A stretch of 64,000 nucleotides of DNA from Trileptium ribeirensis (lineage: Eukaryota > Nematoda > Enoplea > Enoplida > Thoracostomopsidae): contig JASANE010029994.1 of assembly GCA_030248225.1 (NCBI GenBank), forward strand, positions 1 through 64,000. Direction: 5' to 3'. Below, in pieces: positions 36,761-47,416 of the stretch. Within the stretch, counting starts at the first letter, position 1, and each line of letters opens with the position of its first letter. The notes beneath the pieces are model-generated. The model searched no databases, was not told the DNA's origin, and saw only the letters and a list, made by a program, of their open reading frames with translations. The position numbers and the translations under genes were made by a program.

Positions 36761-37580
36761 TTATTGGACCAATGCTTTGCGTAGTTTTCCGAATGCTTCC
36801 TCGCATTGCGGCGTCCATTTAAATTCGTTGTCCTTACGACAGAGGGCGTTGAGCGGCTCGCAAATTTCAGAATAATGTGGTATGAATTTGTGATAGTAGC
36901 CCAAAAGTCCCAAGAAGCTTTGTAGTTGTTTGAGAGTTTCAGGTCTTTTGTAGTTGTCTATGGCGGCGGTTTTCTCGGGGTCTGGTTTAACTCCCTCGGA
37001 ACTAATAATGTGTCCGAGATATTTTAACTGTTTCTGTCCGAATTTGCATTTGAAGGGTTTCAGCTTAAGATTGGCCTTACGGAACCTATCGAAAACAGTG
37101 ATGAGGGCTGCTAAATGTTGCTCAAATATGGGTGAAAAGATTCGAAGCCCATTCACCCATTCTAAGCCCTTCGAAATAATTGACATGCACCTTTGGAAGG
37201 CGCCTGGTGAAGAGTTTAGACCGAAAGGTAAAACATTATATTCGTACTGTCCGTGGACAGTGACAAAGGAGGTCTTCTCCTTTGTCTCGAGGTCCAATTG
37301 TAATTGCCAGAAACCTTTATTGAGGTAAAAGCTAGACATGAATTTCGTGTGTCGCAGACAACCCAGTATGTCGTCTATACGAGGCAATGGGTATAAGTCG
37401 CGCTCAGCGACTACATTAAGTTTGCGAAAATCCATGCACAAACGTAGGGTGCCGTCACTTCATATGACGTACACTATGGGTGAACCCCAAGGTGAATCGG
37501 ATGGTGTTATAAGGCCTGCTTCTACCATATTGTTTAGTTATTCCCGCAAGGGCTCCCGTAATGAGTGTGCCAGGCGATAG
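36761..37580 (-). pseudogene. pol: Reverse transcriptase domain with destroyed active site
   Basis: Gypsy-type RT: SPWGSPIV upstream (about 37500), then MDFRKLN, YPLPRIDDIL, GQYEYNVLPFGL, FQRCM, FSPIFEQHL, KCKFGQKQLKYLGHIIS, GLLGYYHKFI. Two key losses are visible. The motif A Asp is Tyr (SSFYLNKGFWQ where S-x-D-L-x2-G-Y/F is expected). The Y-x-DD box is absent, with GLEWVNGLR running straight into IFSPIFEQHL, as if about seven codons were deleted in frame. A stop also interrupts the N-terminal part at about 37460. This RT cannot polymerise. It is in the same frame as protease and RNase H, so it was one Pol polyprotein. Confidence 0.9.
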
Positions 37581-37797
37581 GGCACCTGTTTAATATGCTT
37601 CGCGTCCCCAGTGACTATCCGATGTTGGTGTACACCACACCTACCTAGATCAAACGGGTGTACGGTAAAAATATGTCTGCGTTTTCAGAGATAGTTGTTT
37701 CCAACTGTTTCAGCTCATAGGGGTTAAGTGTAGTTTGTCCAAAATCGATTTTTCTCAATGCCTGTATGGATCGTTCCGTATCGATCGCCTTCTTTTG

Positions 37798-38238
37798 TTA
37801 ATTTATGACTTGTACTACATTGTCGCGTGTAACCCCTATATTGTTGCATTGCTTAATGTGCTGAGGAGGTCCGAGCTGGAGCTGACGCTTGTTGCTGTCG
37901 TATAAGAGCTCCACCTCGTTGTCGTCGAGCATCTCAACGTGTCCTATTGTCTGTCCTGCGTGTATGGCAACGGGTAGGTTCCCAAAATTCATCATTGCTG
38001 CTGGGATCATGCGTTGACCAGTGAGCACTAGAGCGTGAGCTATGGCGATGTCTCTAATGAAGGGGTCTGGTACAAACAAAGCTTGGCTCGTGGGCGGTTG
38101 AGTGATTTCGGGAATCGCGTTGATAAATAACTGAGTGTTCGGCGGTACTTGCGTAGTATTTCCTAGACGCCACATTAATAACTGGTGGTCGATAGTCCCC
38201 TTGGTCACCGAAGGACGTCGAACAGTTCTCAGTCCCAT
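37798..38238 (-). pseudogene. pol: Protease-RT connector segment, shifted frame
   Basis: Overlaps the end of the protease frame and continues in another register. AAMMNFGNLPVAIHAGQTIG fits the connector found between protease and RT in Gypsy elements (V-x-N-x2-N-x-P-V-x-I-x2-G-x2-I-G). The register change marks a frameshift near 38150. Confidence 0.7.
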
Positions 38239-38749
38239 TTGACAGATCTAGGCAACGGTGTTTGAAATTTATGGCTACATATGGTAGTAAGGCCATGAAG
38301 TCAGTACCCAGGATACATTCATAGGGGGTATCAATAGTTACTTGAAAGTCGCATGGCGTGCTTAGCGATCCGATGGTGATTGGAACTTTCACTACTCCAC
38401 TGATAGTCAGTTCCTGTTGCGTGGCCGATACTATCCGGGTGGTGTTGGTGTCTCGGGGTACTAAGTCTAAACGGGCGAACAGAGCTTGGGACATAATCGA
38501 AACGTCGGCTCCTGTGTCTACAAGTGTCGTGACTGGGGTGCCAAGTATGGTTGCATTTATGAGTAATGGAGTATTGCCGGTATTCATGGTGTTTAGCTGT
38601 CTGGTGAACGTACTTTGACGGGGTCCGCGGCGTAAATCACGACTGGGGGCCGCAAATAGTTCGTCGTCCTCGATAAAAACAAGTTCCTCTTCAGATGAGG
38701 CACGTGTTGTCAATAGTCTGTTGGAGCGTCGCGGGGCACGGTGGGACAC
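38054..38749 (-). pseudogene. pro: Retropepsin-like aspartic protease, start of Pol
   Basis: TTLVDTGADVSIMS is the D-T/S-G active-site loop, and ECILGTDFM is the second conserved motif. The dimeric protease would cleave Gag and Pol. About 60 basic and acidic residues precede the domain. Its N-terminal end overlaps the last codons of the Env-like frame in a different register. The true start is unclear (the listed first codon is not certain). After the domain the reading frame shifts into 37798-38238. Confidence 0.88.
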
Positions 38750-40693
38750 AACGGATACGCGCGGGGTCCCCGAAGGCGCAACCGTGACGTCGGTCTGCGA
38801 AGGTCGATCCAGGCGAGGGCTGATGTCTTCCTGAGGTGGGGCGGAAATCGCTTTTCCGCTCTAATCCATCGAATGGCTTTTCTAGGCTTACCGTCAGTTT
38901 TAATCAGTCGTCCATGGGAGCCATCGGGTATATAGTACCCATACTTAGGCGAGACCTTACACTTAGTCATGCAGTAGATCAGGCTAATTACACTGACGAT
39001 AATTGTAACTATAAAATAAAGGCGAGAGTCCGGTGTATTCCAGAGCGGGAAAGTTAACCACCCTTTGTACTTGTCCCTTAGTTATCTGAACTACCTGTAA
39101 ATTTGTTGCCTTGGCATTGTCGAGTGAGTTCCAGGTTAAAGGCCTTAATTTGAGCCCGGAGAGCCGTTCGATGGTGATGTTTGGTCCGAATTTAATTGTG
39201 ATCTCTTCAGGTTTCAACATGCTAGTCAATACTATCGATCCTATAACCAAATGGGTATAGTTTTCGTGCGGAAACCATAAAATTCTGTTAGGCGGAACCT
39301 TTATAGGATTGCCCAACGTCACGTGCGCGAGCTGCCTACGATTGGTTAGTATAACTTCGGGTTCGCTAGTCCTAACCAGAACACCTTGAATGGTTGTGTG
39401 TACGGCGATGTCATTGGCGAGTGGACCGATAAGCGTTCGATTGCTACTTGCACGTTTGATGGCCTCGGCACAAGTTCACCTGCGATAGTCCACTCTAGAC
39501 AGTTGGTGCTGTGGTCCGTCAACAGCGCGTGTGGATCGCAAAAAGCAATTCCGGGCCTTTGTTTGCATGCTCCTAGGTTCAATGATTCAAAACGGATATG
39601 CCCCAATCGGGCGGCGTATTGAGGAAGCGGTAGCCTCAGCTGCGTAAGCGTGTCAGGAGCGTTCCAGCCGGTGTTGTAGACCCGAAAATAAGGTCGGACA
39701 TCGCTGCGTTTAGGCAATGATAACTGCAGAAGGAACCCAAAGCGAAATTCTACTAGGTCCACACTCACAGGCATAACGTGACGAAATTGGTACGCTAAGC
39801 TGGGTTCTCGCATGAGGATAGTTTTAGAGATGCAACGAAGTCTATTACGGCAGGGGATAGTTCGCCGTTTAGCATGGATTCATTATAGCCTGTACCGACG
39901 AGCGCATATTGGCTCGAAGAATGTGATCGATTAACTGGTGGTGTACGCGTGTGATCTCTTTCTGATCAGCACATCGAACTTGTTCGATCATGGAGACCAC
40001 CTCTTGCATGCTGTGATGCAAGAATGCGTAGATATCCTCGTTAGCTCGGGTCAGTTGTTTTATTGCCTTAGTGTTCCGGAAGGAGACATCGTTGGCCTCG
40101 CGCATGAATTTCTCCAGGACGGTTACCTGCTGTCGAACATTACTGATATGGACTCCGTTAGCGAAAGCCATTCCTAGCCCAAAAAGCCAGAAACGGCGCC
40201 TGCAGCGGCAGCAGTTAGGCTAGCAAAGCGTTTTTCCCTGCGGCTGGTAAGGTCGCACAGTTGCTCATTTGCTACGGACAAAGAATGTACCAGTAGCGAG
40301 TAGTAGTTAGTATCTAATACGCCATGATACGCGTCATCTAACTCGCGTTCCAGAGCGCTTAGGGTCTTGTGCAGCCGGGGGTATTCTGTACAGTTTGCCT
40401 TCCTGCAGCAATCGGCTCTGCAGGGCCCGTTGACTTCGTAGGGCGGACAGACATTGTTAAAAAAGGGGTCTGACTCACGTTCCCAATCTCGAAGCGATAC
40501 CTGCAGTGCCACCGGTGGGTGCGTAGTCTGATCAGACGTGGTCACCGAACACTCTGGTTCAATGACAACGCCTACTTGACGGTTTACAAACGCACCTAGT
40601 CACTGCGTCACAGAATGGCGAAAGCGTAGAGTGAGTGGTGCTTAGTGCCGAGAGCCAAAATAGTAGTGAAAAGATCCACGAGTGATCATACAT
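38710..40693 (-). pseudogene. env: Env-like class I fusion glycoprotein, between gag and pol, frameshifted
   Basis: Described as found; the gene is broken into several registers. In order: an ATG at 40693-40691 with a hydrophobic signal-peptide-like start (WIFSLLFWL core); a Cys-rich segment (40545-40174); a furin-type site R-R-E-K-R (about 40228-40242) followed at once by an Ala/Gly-rich fusion-peptide-like stretch; a heptad-type helical region (40171-39869); ectodomain segments (39813-39346, 39322-38984); a hydrophobic membrane anchor at about 39020-38970; and a basic cytoplasmic tail to 38710. It would be a membrane entry glycoprotein. The relative family is not decided. In other env-bearing Gypsy elements env follows pol; here it precedes it. 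Confidence 0.75.
40669..40672 (-). terminator. Candidate Pol III terminator (TTTT)
   Basis: TTTT on the minus strand 21 bases after the tRNA 3' end, inside the Env signal-peptide coding region. Four Ts is the minimum for Pol III. Confidence 0.4.
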
Positions 40694-40764
40694 TGGACCA
40701 GCCGGGATTCGAACCCGGATCTCTAGCTAGCAAGACTAGCGCGCTACCATTACACCACAGGCCC
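40694..40764 (-). tRNA. tRNA-Ala(TGC)-like gene inside the retrotransposon
   Basis: The 71-nt minus-strand sequence folds as a cloverleaf. The acceptor GGGCCTG/CTGGTCC has one T-T mismatch and keeps the G3-T70 pair that specifies alanine. D-stem is GTGT/GCGC with an AATGGTA loop; anticodon stem is CTAGT/GCTAG with loop CTTGCTA (anticodon TGC); variable loop is AGAT; T-arm is CCGGG-TTCGAAT-CCCGG; discriminator is A. The A-box (TGGTGTAATGG) and B-box (GGTTCGAATCC) are good. T at position 37 instead of a purine is odd. No CCA is encoded beyond the discriminator. It lies 117 bp after the second gag stop, and the next three bases are ATG of the Env-like gene. Confidence 0.85.
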
Positions 40765-40782
40765 TAATCACTGCGTGTTCAG

Positions 40783-40805
40783 CTACGCTATATATTCTAG
40801 CGTAG
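40783..40805 (-). promoter_or_regulatory. Stem-loop just upstream of the tRNA
   Basis: Perfect 8-bp stem CTACGCTA/TAGCGTAG with a 7-nt AT-rich loop, 18 bp upstream of the tRNA 5' end in element direction and downstream of the gag stop. Confidence 0.65.
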
Positions 40806-40880
40806 TGAGATGCTACATAACCCCCTGCGGAGTCGCGGAGCGAGAGTGCGTTGCGTGCGTGCGTTGCGTGCGTGAGGGCT

Positions 40881-42047
40881 CTAGCTGTGTGAAGAAACTC
40901 CGCGCAGGGGCTCACGTCGGTGTTCTGAGCCTGAACGGGGAGCTCGACTGACCTGGCTGACCAACGCCGGATCGGCCATCTCCATCATGGTGTCGGCGAT
41001 GCGGGCCAACTGCTCGACGGAGACGTTGTCCATTGAAACCAGCGTCAGCCGGATTTGCTCGGGGAGGATCTCGAGGAAGCGCAGGCGGACGAGATCCTGA
41101 CTATTCGGAGCCAGCTCAAGGAGTTCGCGGAGGGCGCTCGACGGTTTGCGCCCCTTGAGGTCCTTCTCGGTGAGGAGCTTGCGGAGCCGCCGGTTTTCGC
41201 TGTCGGCGTAGCAGTTTATCAGCGTCCGCTTGAGTTCGCCATAGCCCGCGTTGAGGTCGACCCCTGACTCGTGGACGAGCGCGTTGTCAATCACCCGAAG
41301 GACGTTTCGCTTCTTGAGGTCGTCGTCGATTGAACCGAGGATTTGTTCGACCTGGTTGAACCACGACTGCGGTGTATTCGGGTTGAACTGTGGCAACTGA
41401 TAGAATTGGCCTGCGGTAGCGCTCGGCTGTGGTCGTTCGATTTGACTTAGTCCAGCGGTGGTTTGAAACTGAACAATGGCCAGCTGGCTGTGTGCCAGTT
41501 GCAGAACATCAGGCCCGAATGGCGTGAGCGCCGTTATCATCTCGTCCCGCGTCGGTGGCATAACGAACGCCTTGTCACTTTCCTTGAGGAGTTGTAGCAT
41601 CCCGGCCAGCGTGTCCTTGGTTTGTTGCGACAGATTGACCAGCCCGGGATTGCGCTCAACGCCGCCGATGACCAGCAGGACCCGCAGGCTGGTTGCCTGT
41701 CGTCGACCGAAACCTTGACCCGAGCAGCCAGGGAGATGAAAACCTATGAAACTGGGGAACCCCGGATTGACTGTACCTGTGATCAGCATCCTCGACCGTC
41801 GCCACTTGCTTTGACGGGAGCCCTTGAATCGACCATTTGACTCGGAAACAACAGCGACCGTTGACGAGGGGGCGTCGACTTGAAGGAGCCGGGGTACCGC
41901 GACCGTGTCCAGGACCGTCGAGGTCCGGACCACAGGAGACCTGAGAACCACCAGTGCCAGCCTAAAAAGAACCGGCAGGACCCGAAAGAGGGAAGGCCGG
42001 CGTGCCCGCGTCGGCGTGTCGGCGTGCTGGCGTGCTCGCGTCGACAT
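40881..42047 (-). CDS. gag: Gag polyprotein (second Gag) with degenerate 2A-like motif
   Basis: 388 codons from an ATG, intact. Residues about 215-358 form the capsid core typical of Gypsy Gag: FNPNTPQSWFNQVEQIL ... ALRELLELAPNSQDLVRLRF then FLEILPEQIRLTL and VEQLARIADTMMEM. Capsid would assemble the particle. Upstream, residues 123-136 read VLLVIGGVERNPGL, close to a 2A ribosome-skipping motif (D-V/I-E-x-N-P-G-P), but Asp is Gly and the final Pro is Leu, so skipping should fail. No zinc knuckle follows; the frame ends in a TAG before a GCGTGCGT-type repeat. The N-terminal 120 residues are Arg/Val-rich and may be non-coding in origin. Confidence 0.82.
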   Translation of the reverse strand: MSTRARQHADTPTRARRPSLFRVLPVLFRLALVVLRSPVVRTSTVLDTVAVPRLLQVDAPSSTVAVVSESNGRFKGSRQSKWRRSRMLITGTVNPGFPSFIGFHLPGCSGQGFGRRQATSLRVLLVIGGVERNPGLVNLSQQTKDTLAGMLQLLKESDKAFVMPPTRDEMITALTPFGPDVLQLAHSQLAIVQFQTTAGLSQIERPQPSATAGQFYQLPQFNPNTPQSWFNQVEQILGSIDDDLKKRNVLRVIDNALVHESGVDLNAGYGELKRTLINCYADSENRRLRKLLTEKDLKGRKPSSALRELLELAPNSQDLVRLRFLEILPEQIRLTLVSMDNVSVEQLARIADTMMEMADPALVSQVSRAPRSGSEHRREPLRGVSSHS

Positions 42048-42488
42048 CAGAAGATTTCGTTATTACCACTCGGGTTCACCATTGTAAGTATCAAAGTTTG
42101 CTGTTTTATCAGCGAAAATATAATCAAATAATCAAATTTTGATTGAGCTTCAGTCATTCGGCCATCGATTAATCTTCAGAAGGCTCGCCCAGTTTATCAC
42201 TTTGATTCAACAGTTAAAAATCATGTATTTACAAAATAAGATCAGTATTCTGTGGTTCCTTCGTCCGGCGATCCAGCATAGATAGCGGGATGACAGCGTA
42301 ACGCTCAATGATGAAGTGAACCGTGGCTGACGAATGGAATTACGAACTGAACTCACAAATGAAAGATCATCAGTTTATATATTGTCGGAGACTCGTCCAG
42401 ATCTGATGCAAATCAGATGTAAAACGTATGCAAATCAGTTGTAACACGTATGCTAATATCTCGCCATTGTTTACGCGACGTGTTCGCA
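42048..42488 (-). other. Non-coding gap between acidic ORFs and second gag
   Basis: AT-rich, no frame of note. A repeated ATGCAAATCAGATGTAAAACG / ATGCAAATCAGTTGTAACACG pair lies near 42408-42450. It could hold an internal promoter or splice sites for the downstream genes. Confidence 0.35.
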
Positions 42489-43887
42489 TTACAGTAGTAA
42501 GATAGTGCACACTTTCCACATACCTGTAAGATGTCCAGGGCCGTTGTTGAGGCCAAATGGGGAGAGTTGGGTTACTTCTCCTGCAATGTCTGGTTCGCCT
42601 TCAGTGTTCGCAACTTCCCCGTTAGTTTTGCTTGTGGCTTCCACGTCTAATTGTTCGTGATTTACTCCAGTCATTTCTTTTCGTTCAGCGAGATCCTCCT
42701 GAGAGTCAGCTTCGGAGGATTCCTCGGAGGGGTTCAAGCATTCGGCCATCGCTAGAGCCAACTGCTCGTCCAAGTCTTGAGCGGAAATACTGATGGTATT
42801 GCACTGGAGCATGCACGGCCCCGAGATTAGATAGTCTACCTCTACGAGTTCGCCGATCGTCATGCCACATTCAATTTGGAGCAGGTTAACGCTAGCAGGG
42901 CGTCTCAGGAGCCTTAGGCGCGCACACAACGGCACCAATCGATCCCTTCTATGGGATTCGTCGACAAATTCCATGCTACTCATCGCGTGCTGCACAAAAG
43001 TAGTTATTAGGACTCCCTCGCTACCCTGATTTCTATAGATAAATTAGATCAGCTGGGTCGCTTCACACAGCATATCGTGCACGTCAATATTAGCAGCGCG
43101 AGAGAGGCGCAGCATTCGGGGCGTCTGAATGCCGACATAGTATCGCCAATTAGGTATTATGTACCCATCAATACGGATAGATGAGCAAGCGGTACATAAA
43201 GTACCCTAGTAATTCCATTTTCCGCGGTGGCCGATAAAATAACAGTAGGGACTAACGCTCGATGTTTGTCGGACATGAATTCTCTTACACTCGCGACACA
43301 CCGCGTGCATACTCAGCTTCGCCTCAGATTCCTTCTCCATGACCTGCTGGAGCGTGTGGCCATTCACGCATTGGCCCACCAGTTCCATGAAAAGTTCCGA
43401 CGAGGCAAGAGCTACTGGATCGAGGTATAATCCAGTTACGCGGTGATCGATGGGATAGGCCATACCTAGAATGCTGCTTAGCATAGCGGAATCTCATTGA
43501 AGAGCCGCATCGGTACTACCCTCAAAGCGCACATCAAAAAGTCTGCTCAAGTTATTTAGTTGTTCCATGGCTAGTACAACTCTCCGATAGAAAATAGCCT
43601 GGTGGTTGTAACACCGCGGATTATCCGAAGTCAGCGTTGATTTCGCTTGCTCTGAAATTAATTGGAATAAAGCATTCCTCTACACAAGGGGTCGAGTTCT
43701 CCACCAGCTCAATACGAGGATAGCGGTAACTTGAGGTCTCGGCATGATCAGTAGAAATGGCAAACGACGTGTCCTGTCCCAACAGTCGATTTCGTTCGTT
43801 CGCTGTTAATAGGCGCATGTGTCCAAGTTTAATCGGAATATCGTTAGTAAGGTAAAGTCTATACGTGTCCAGCAGCTTCTTGTCCAA
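42489..43887 (-). pseudogene. Unidentified ORFs, C-terminal part of the acidic region
   Basis: Frames 43887-43621, 43484-43206 and 42995-42489. The second contains a CREC pair (VCRECKRIH) and the third an acidic C-terminal half (NPSEESSEADSQEDLAERKE). No known domain. Two of them share a register, so they may be parts of one protein interrupted by stops. Confidence 0.4.
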
Positions 43888-44105
43888 GCGGCGAAATCAT
43901 TCGTCATTAGGGTCCAGCACAAAGTTGAACAGGTTTCCTCGTCCCATACACGGTTCCGTCTGTTCTCTAATCGTCCTTATAGATTCCTTGTTTTACCCGG
44001 GGACATACGTAGTCTCTCTTTGACGGACTCATCCTCTGCTGTCCCAGGTTTTACTACCGGGTTGCCCGAATTATTCGAGGGCGTACAAGGCACCTCTTCG
44101 ACGGG

Positions 44106-46390
44106 TCACAAAATGTTACTTAAAATACTGAACAAAGTGTCGGCGGAATCACCTAAATTACCCAGGCGCTTACGCGGCGACCTTTCGATAAGATCATCCC
44201 AGGTACTGCTATTACTACACAGGAGAACCAGGTTCAACTCATTCAGTTCTCTTGGCTCACTAACATCACTACTCTCCTCAGTACCGTCACTGGATCCATC
44301 CTCACTGATGGTACCATCGTCGTCCTCAGAGTGGATAGACGATTGACTCGTTCGCAAGCTCAAATCAATGCCATCGTCTGATGTGCTCGTGTTAGCTCAT
44401 TGTTTCGGCGCGTTTCCCACACCCCTGCACGGTGCAACTCGCTTGCATTGGGGTGGGTTCACGTATATACCAATCAGCATTAGAATCTTCCCACGTAGCC
44501 CAGAACTATTCATCGCTCGATAGTTGCTCCTCGTCGAGTTCACCTTCAATATCCTCATTCAAGCTATCGGCCAGGTTGTTCTCTGGCGCGCTCACCACGT
44601 CGTACCTACGCACATTTCCCAGTGCTATATCACTCCTACCATCATCTGATAGGGCGCCCTGACTTATATAACACTCATTCGCATCGCCTGTACAGTTCGC
44701 ATCGCTCGCATCGGATCCGTTATGTTCACATAGGAGTTCAACCGACTCCCTCAATTCACTGCCTTTTGATCAACAACATCATCACTTACATCCTGTTCAT
44801 CACGCAAGTTATTGAAAGAACTTAGCTTGGTATTGGGAACGTCACTGCACGCTTCAGCATCGGTGGGCATAACGGGATCCTCAATGTGATGGACGGTCTT
44901 CGTTTGCCACCCCGCCATCAACATTCCGTATCTGGGCAGACCCCGGGCAATCATTTCGGCCCCAACGATCATACCCGCTTCCTCGGTGTCAACGGTCGCG
45001 AATCGTTTACTACCTCCACAATGATACGTGTGACAACCGCGGCCCGGTCAGCATCAAGGGAGGACCCAATGACCATGGAACCCCTTGTCAATGCGGTCGG
45101 CAAAGTCACCTCAAGTCCATCAATATTATTATTCGCTGGTACAAAATAACATTCAATTACATCAACTTCACTTTCATTACCATCTTCCAACAATTCACTA
45201 AGGCTACAAGCGCGTCCTAACTTAGGCAATTCAACAGATTCATACGACACACAATTCTCACACGCATGCAAGGGACGACCCCCGCTGCGGTCCGACCCAC
45301 ATACTACATCATACGACCTATAATTTAGAACAGGACTAGGGCTAGGCGACTCTGATGAGGCCTCTACATCGTCTAACCTAACCTCCCTCATCCCTGGTCA
45401 TTCACCGACCTCCAAAAAATCCATGGGTGCCTCACACGGCAACCCGAATAAATTCACGTTTTCCCGAGCCATATCAACATTATCGGCTTCCCTACCGGAA
45501 TAATCAACATCATCACTCCCCACACACACTCTCGGATGGCCAGCTTCAGAGGAGGAAAATAATAACAATGGCTCAATTACAACATCATCCTCATTCACAT
45601 TCTCTCCGGTCATCTCCAAAGAGCTGGGGGTCCGGAATTCCCTCTTGAGGTGACTCCCTGTGGTCTACCGGCATCAAAAATAACACTTCCCTTTCCATTA
45701 CTTAACCTATAATTTTCAACATAATCATCTTCCATTACCTCATAAATCCTTACACTATCATCATTATCATCCAAAGCCGTTAAGGTTCGTATGTTCGCGT
45801 CGGGTCCACGCCGGACCCACTGGTTCGATAAGTTAACCATACACTCGCCTCGCTGTTCGATCGCAGATATATATACAAACTGATCGACACCCGCGCTAGG
45901 TGCGTCCGCGCTCAACATATACAATCCCTCTCCCTCATAATCATCTTTTTGGTATTTTGGAATTTCGGTGCTACGTACAAGGTTAACAAGTTCGTCCAGG
46001 TATCGTTCATCGTCCTCGATCGTTGGACTTAACTTCATGACTTCGGGACCGTCGATTGGCAGGACCGATCCAGGGCTCCGTGGGAGACGCGCGGCATCAA
46101 CCCACGGAGGTTCCGTGATCACGTTCAAATGCCTCTCGACGAACCCCTCCATCGCTTCGAGAGAGTCCATTTCATCGTGCCGGTTGATCAGATATCCGTC
46201 ATCATCGTACTGTGGTTCATTCGTGGTTGCTATAGCGTTAACACGTCCAGTCGGTATGCTGTAGTCTAGTTTGCCATGGATCATGCCGAGTTCGCGACTA
46301 AGCACCTCTAAGCGATGGGTAGTGGCTGGGCTAGGCTCACGATTCCCTTTATTTTGTGAAGCATTACAATTTAATTGGTATCGGCGGCGT
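44106..46390 (-). pseudogene. Acidic unidentified ORF region
   Basis: Frames 46390-45610, 45619-44969 (one stop inside), 44972-44751, 44754-44506 and 44363-44106 tile the minus strand with small overlaps and all have the same Asp/Glu/Ser-rich composition (DDNDDSVRIYEVMEDDYVEN; EDDDGTISEDGSSDGTEESS), so a single long acidic protein with frameshifts is likely. The coding sequence runs upstream of the non-ATG start at 46305 (NKGNREPSPATTHRLEVLSR). It follows the zinc-knuckle Gag directly. I recognise no fold. Confidence 0.5.
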
Positions 46391-46630
46391 TCTACAGCGC
46401 CACCATTTCTATTTTCACCGTCTCCGGCATAGGAGCGGTTAGGCTGTTGGTGCCATTAGGTCCCATACTTCGGTCAAGTGGAGGTCGTTCATTCAGGGCC
46501 CTCTGATACCAATTGGCCTGTCCAGGCCGATTGTTATATATTGCGGGTGTTCGGTTAGCTGTATAGTCTCCATTTCCGCGAATATGATATTGGCAAAACC
46601 CGGCGGTGGGCGGTTAGACTGATATCCAGG

Positions 46631-47416
46631 CTAGTTCGGGTTCGGGCGATTCTCGCCATTATTCTTTCCTGGATTATTTCGATACCCAGCTCCGGTCTCA
46701 AATCGACGAGGAGTAGGCGGTGGAGGACCTCCACGGCCCGTAGCGTAGCTATCATTTCGTGGGTAGGCTGCTCCGTAGTTACTCGGTTGGTACTGTCCTG
46801 GATCTCGGCGTATTGCGCTAGAAACATAAACTGACACTGGCTCAGCGTTGCGCGGTGCAATGTTAGCGGTTGGTGGATAGCGTGCGGGATGCGGGCAATC
46901 GCGCATAACATGCCCTGGCTCCCCGGAACGATAGCAAGTAATCTGCGGCGGCAGCGCGCGTGGCGGCGGTGCGGCGGCCACAGCGGATACGAACGGCTAC
47001 GCGAGTGCGTTTAGCTGGTGCGTATTTTCAACCCGCTTATCAATTACGTCCAGCAGCCGACTAATCGTATCACTATTACTATTATTCGCCTTGCCATGTT
47101 CCTCTATCATGGTCTGCAGTTGTGTAATCAGACATTCGCCTTCTTCCTCAAGCAAAGAATTTACTGCCTTGGTGCGAGATTTACTGGTAACCGATGCGTC
47201 CCGGTCGGGACAGGCAGCACTAGCATCCTCGTACCGCTTAGCAACACCCATAATATCGCGAAACGTCTCATACTCGTGGATCTGGTTAAGGACTTGCCTG
47301 CGCACCTCGGGTCGTAAACCCCTCTGGAAAAACATACGAAGTATGGTGTCCCTTTGCTCATCCTCCATATCGGGGAAGGCACGATCACACAACTTCTGCA
47401 GTTCTAAGGCATACAT
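46631..47416 (-). pseudogene. gag: Gag C-terminal capsid and zinc knuckle (first Gag), interrupted by TAG
   Basis: One register with a TAG at 46997-46999. The upstream half resembles the C-terminal part of a Gypsy capsid: YALELQKLCDRAFPDMEDEQ, then FFQRGLRPEVRRQVL and YETFRDIMGVAKRYEDA. The downstream half has a zinc-knuckle-like C-Y-R-S-G-E-P-G-H-V-M-R-D-C in which the second Cys of C-x2-C-x4-H-x4-C is Ser. A Gly/Arg/Asn-rich tail follows. The N-terminal capsid is missing: a stop sits 14 codons upstream of the first Met. It would bind RNA. It is a second, distinct Gag relative to 40881-42047. Confidence 0.75.

Noticed and set aside
40677..40694. The tRNA complement on the plus strand begins TGG and could be read as a primer-binding site
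   Set aside because: The whole cloverleaf is present, the CCA arises from C71-C72-A73 rather than an added CCA, and no LTR end lies next to it.
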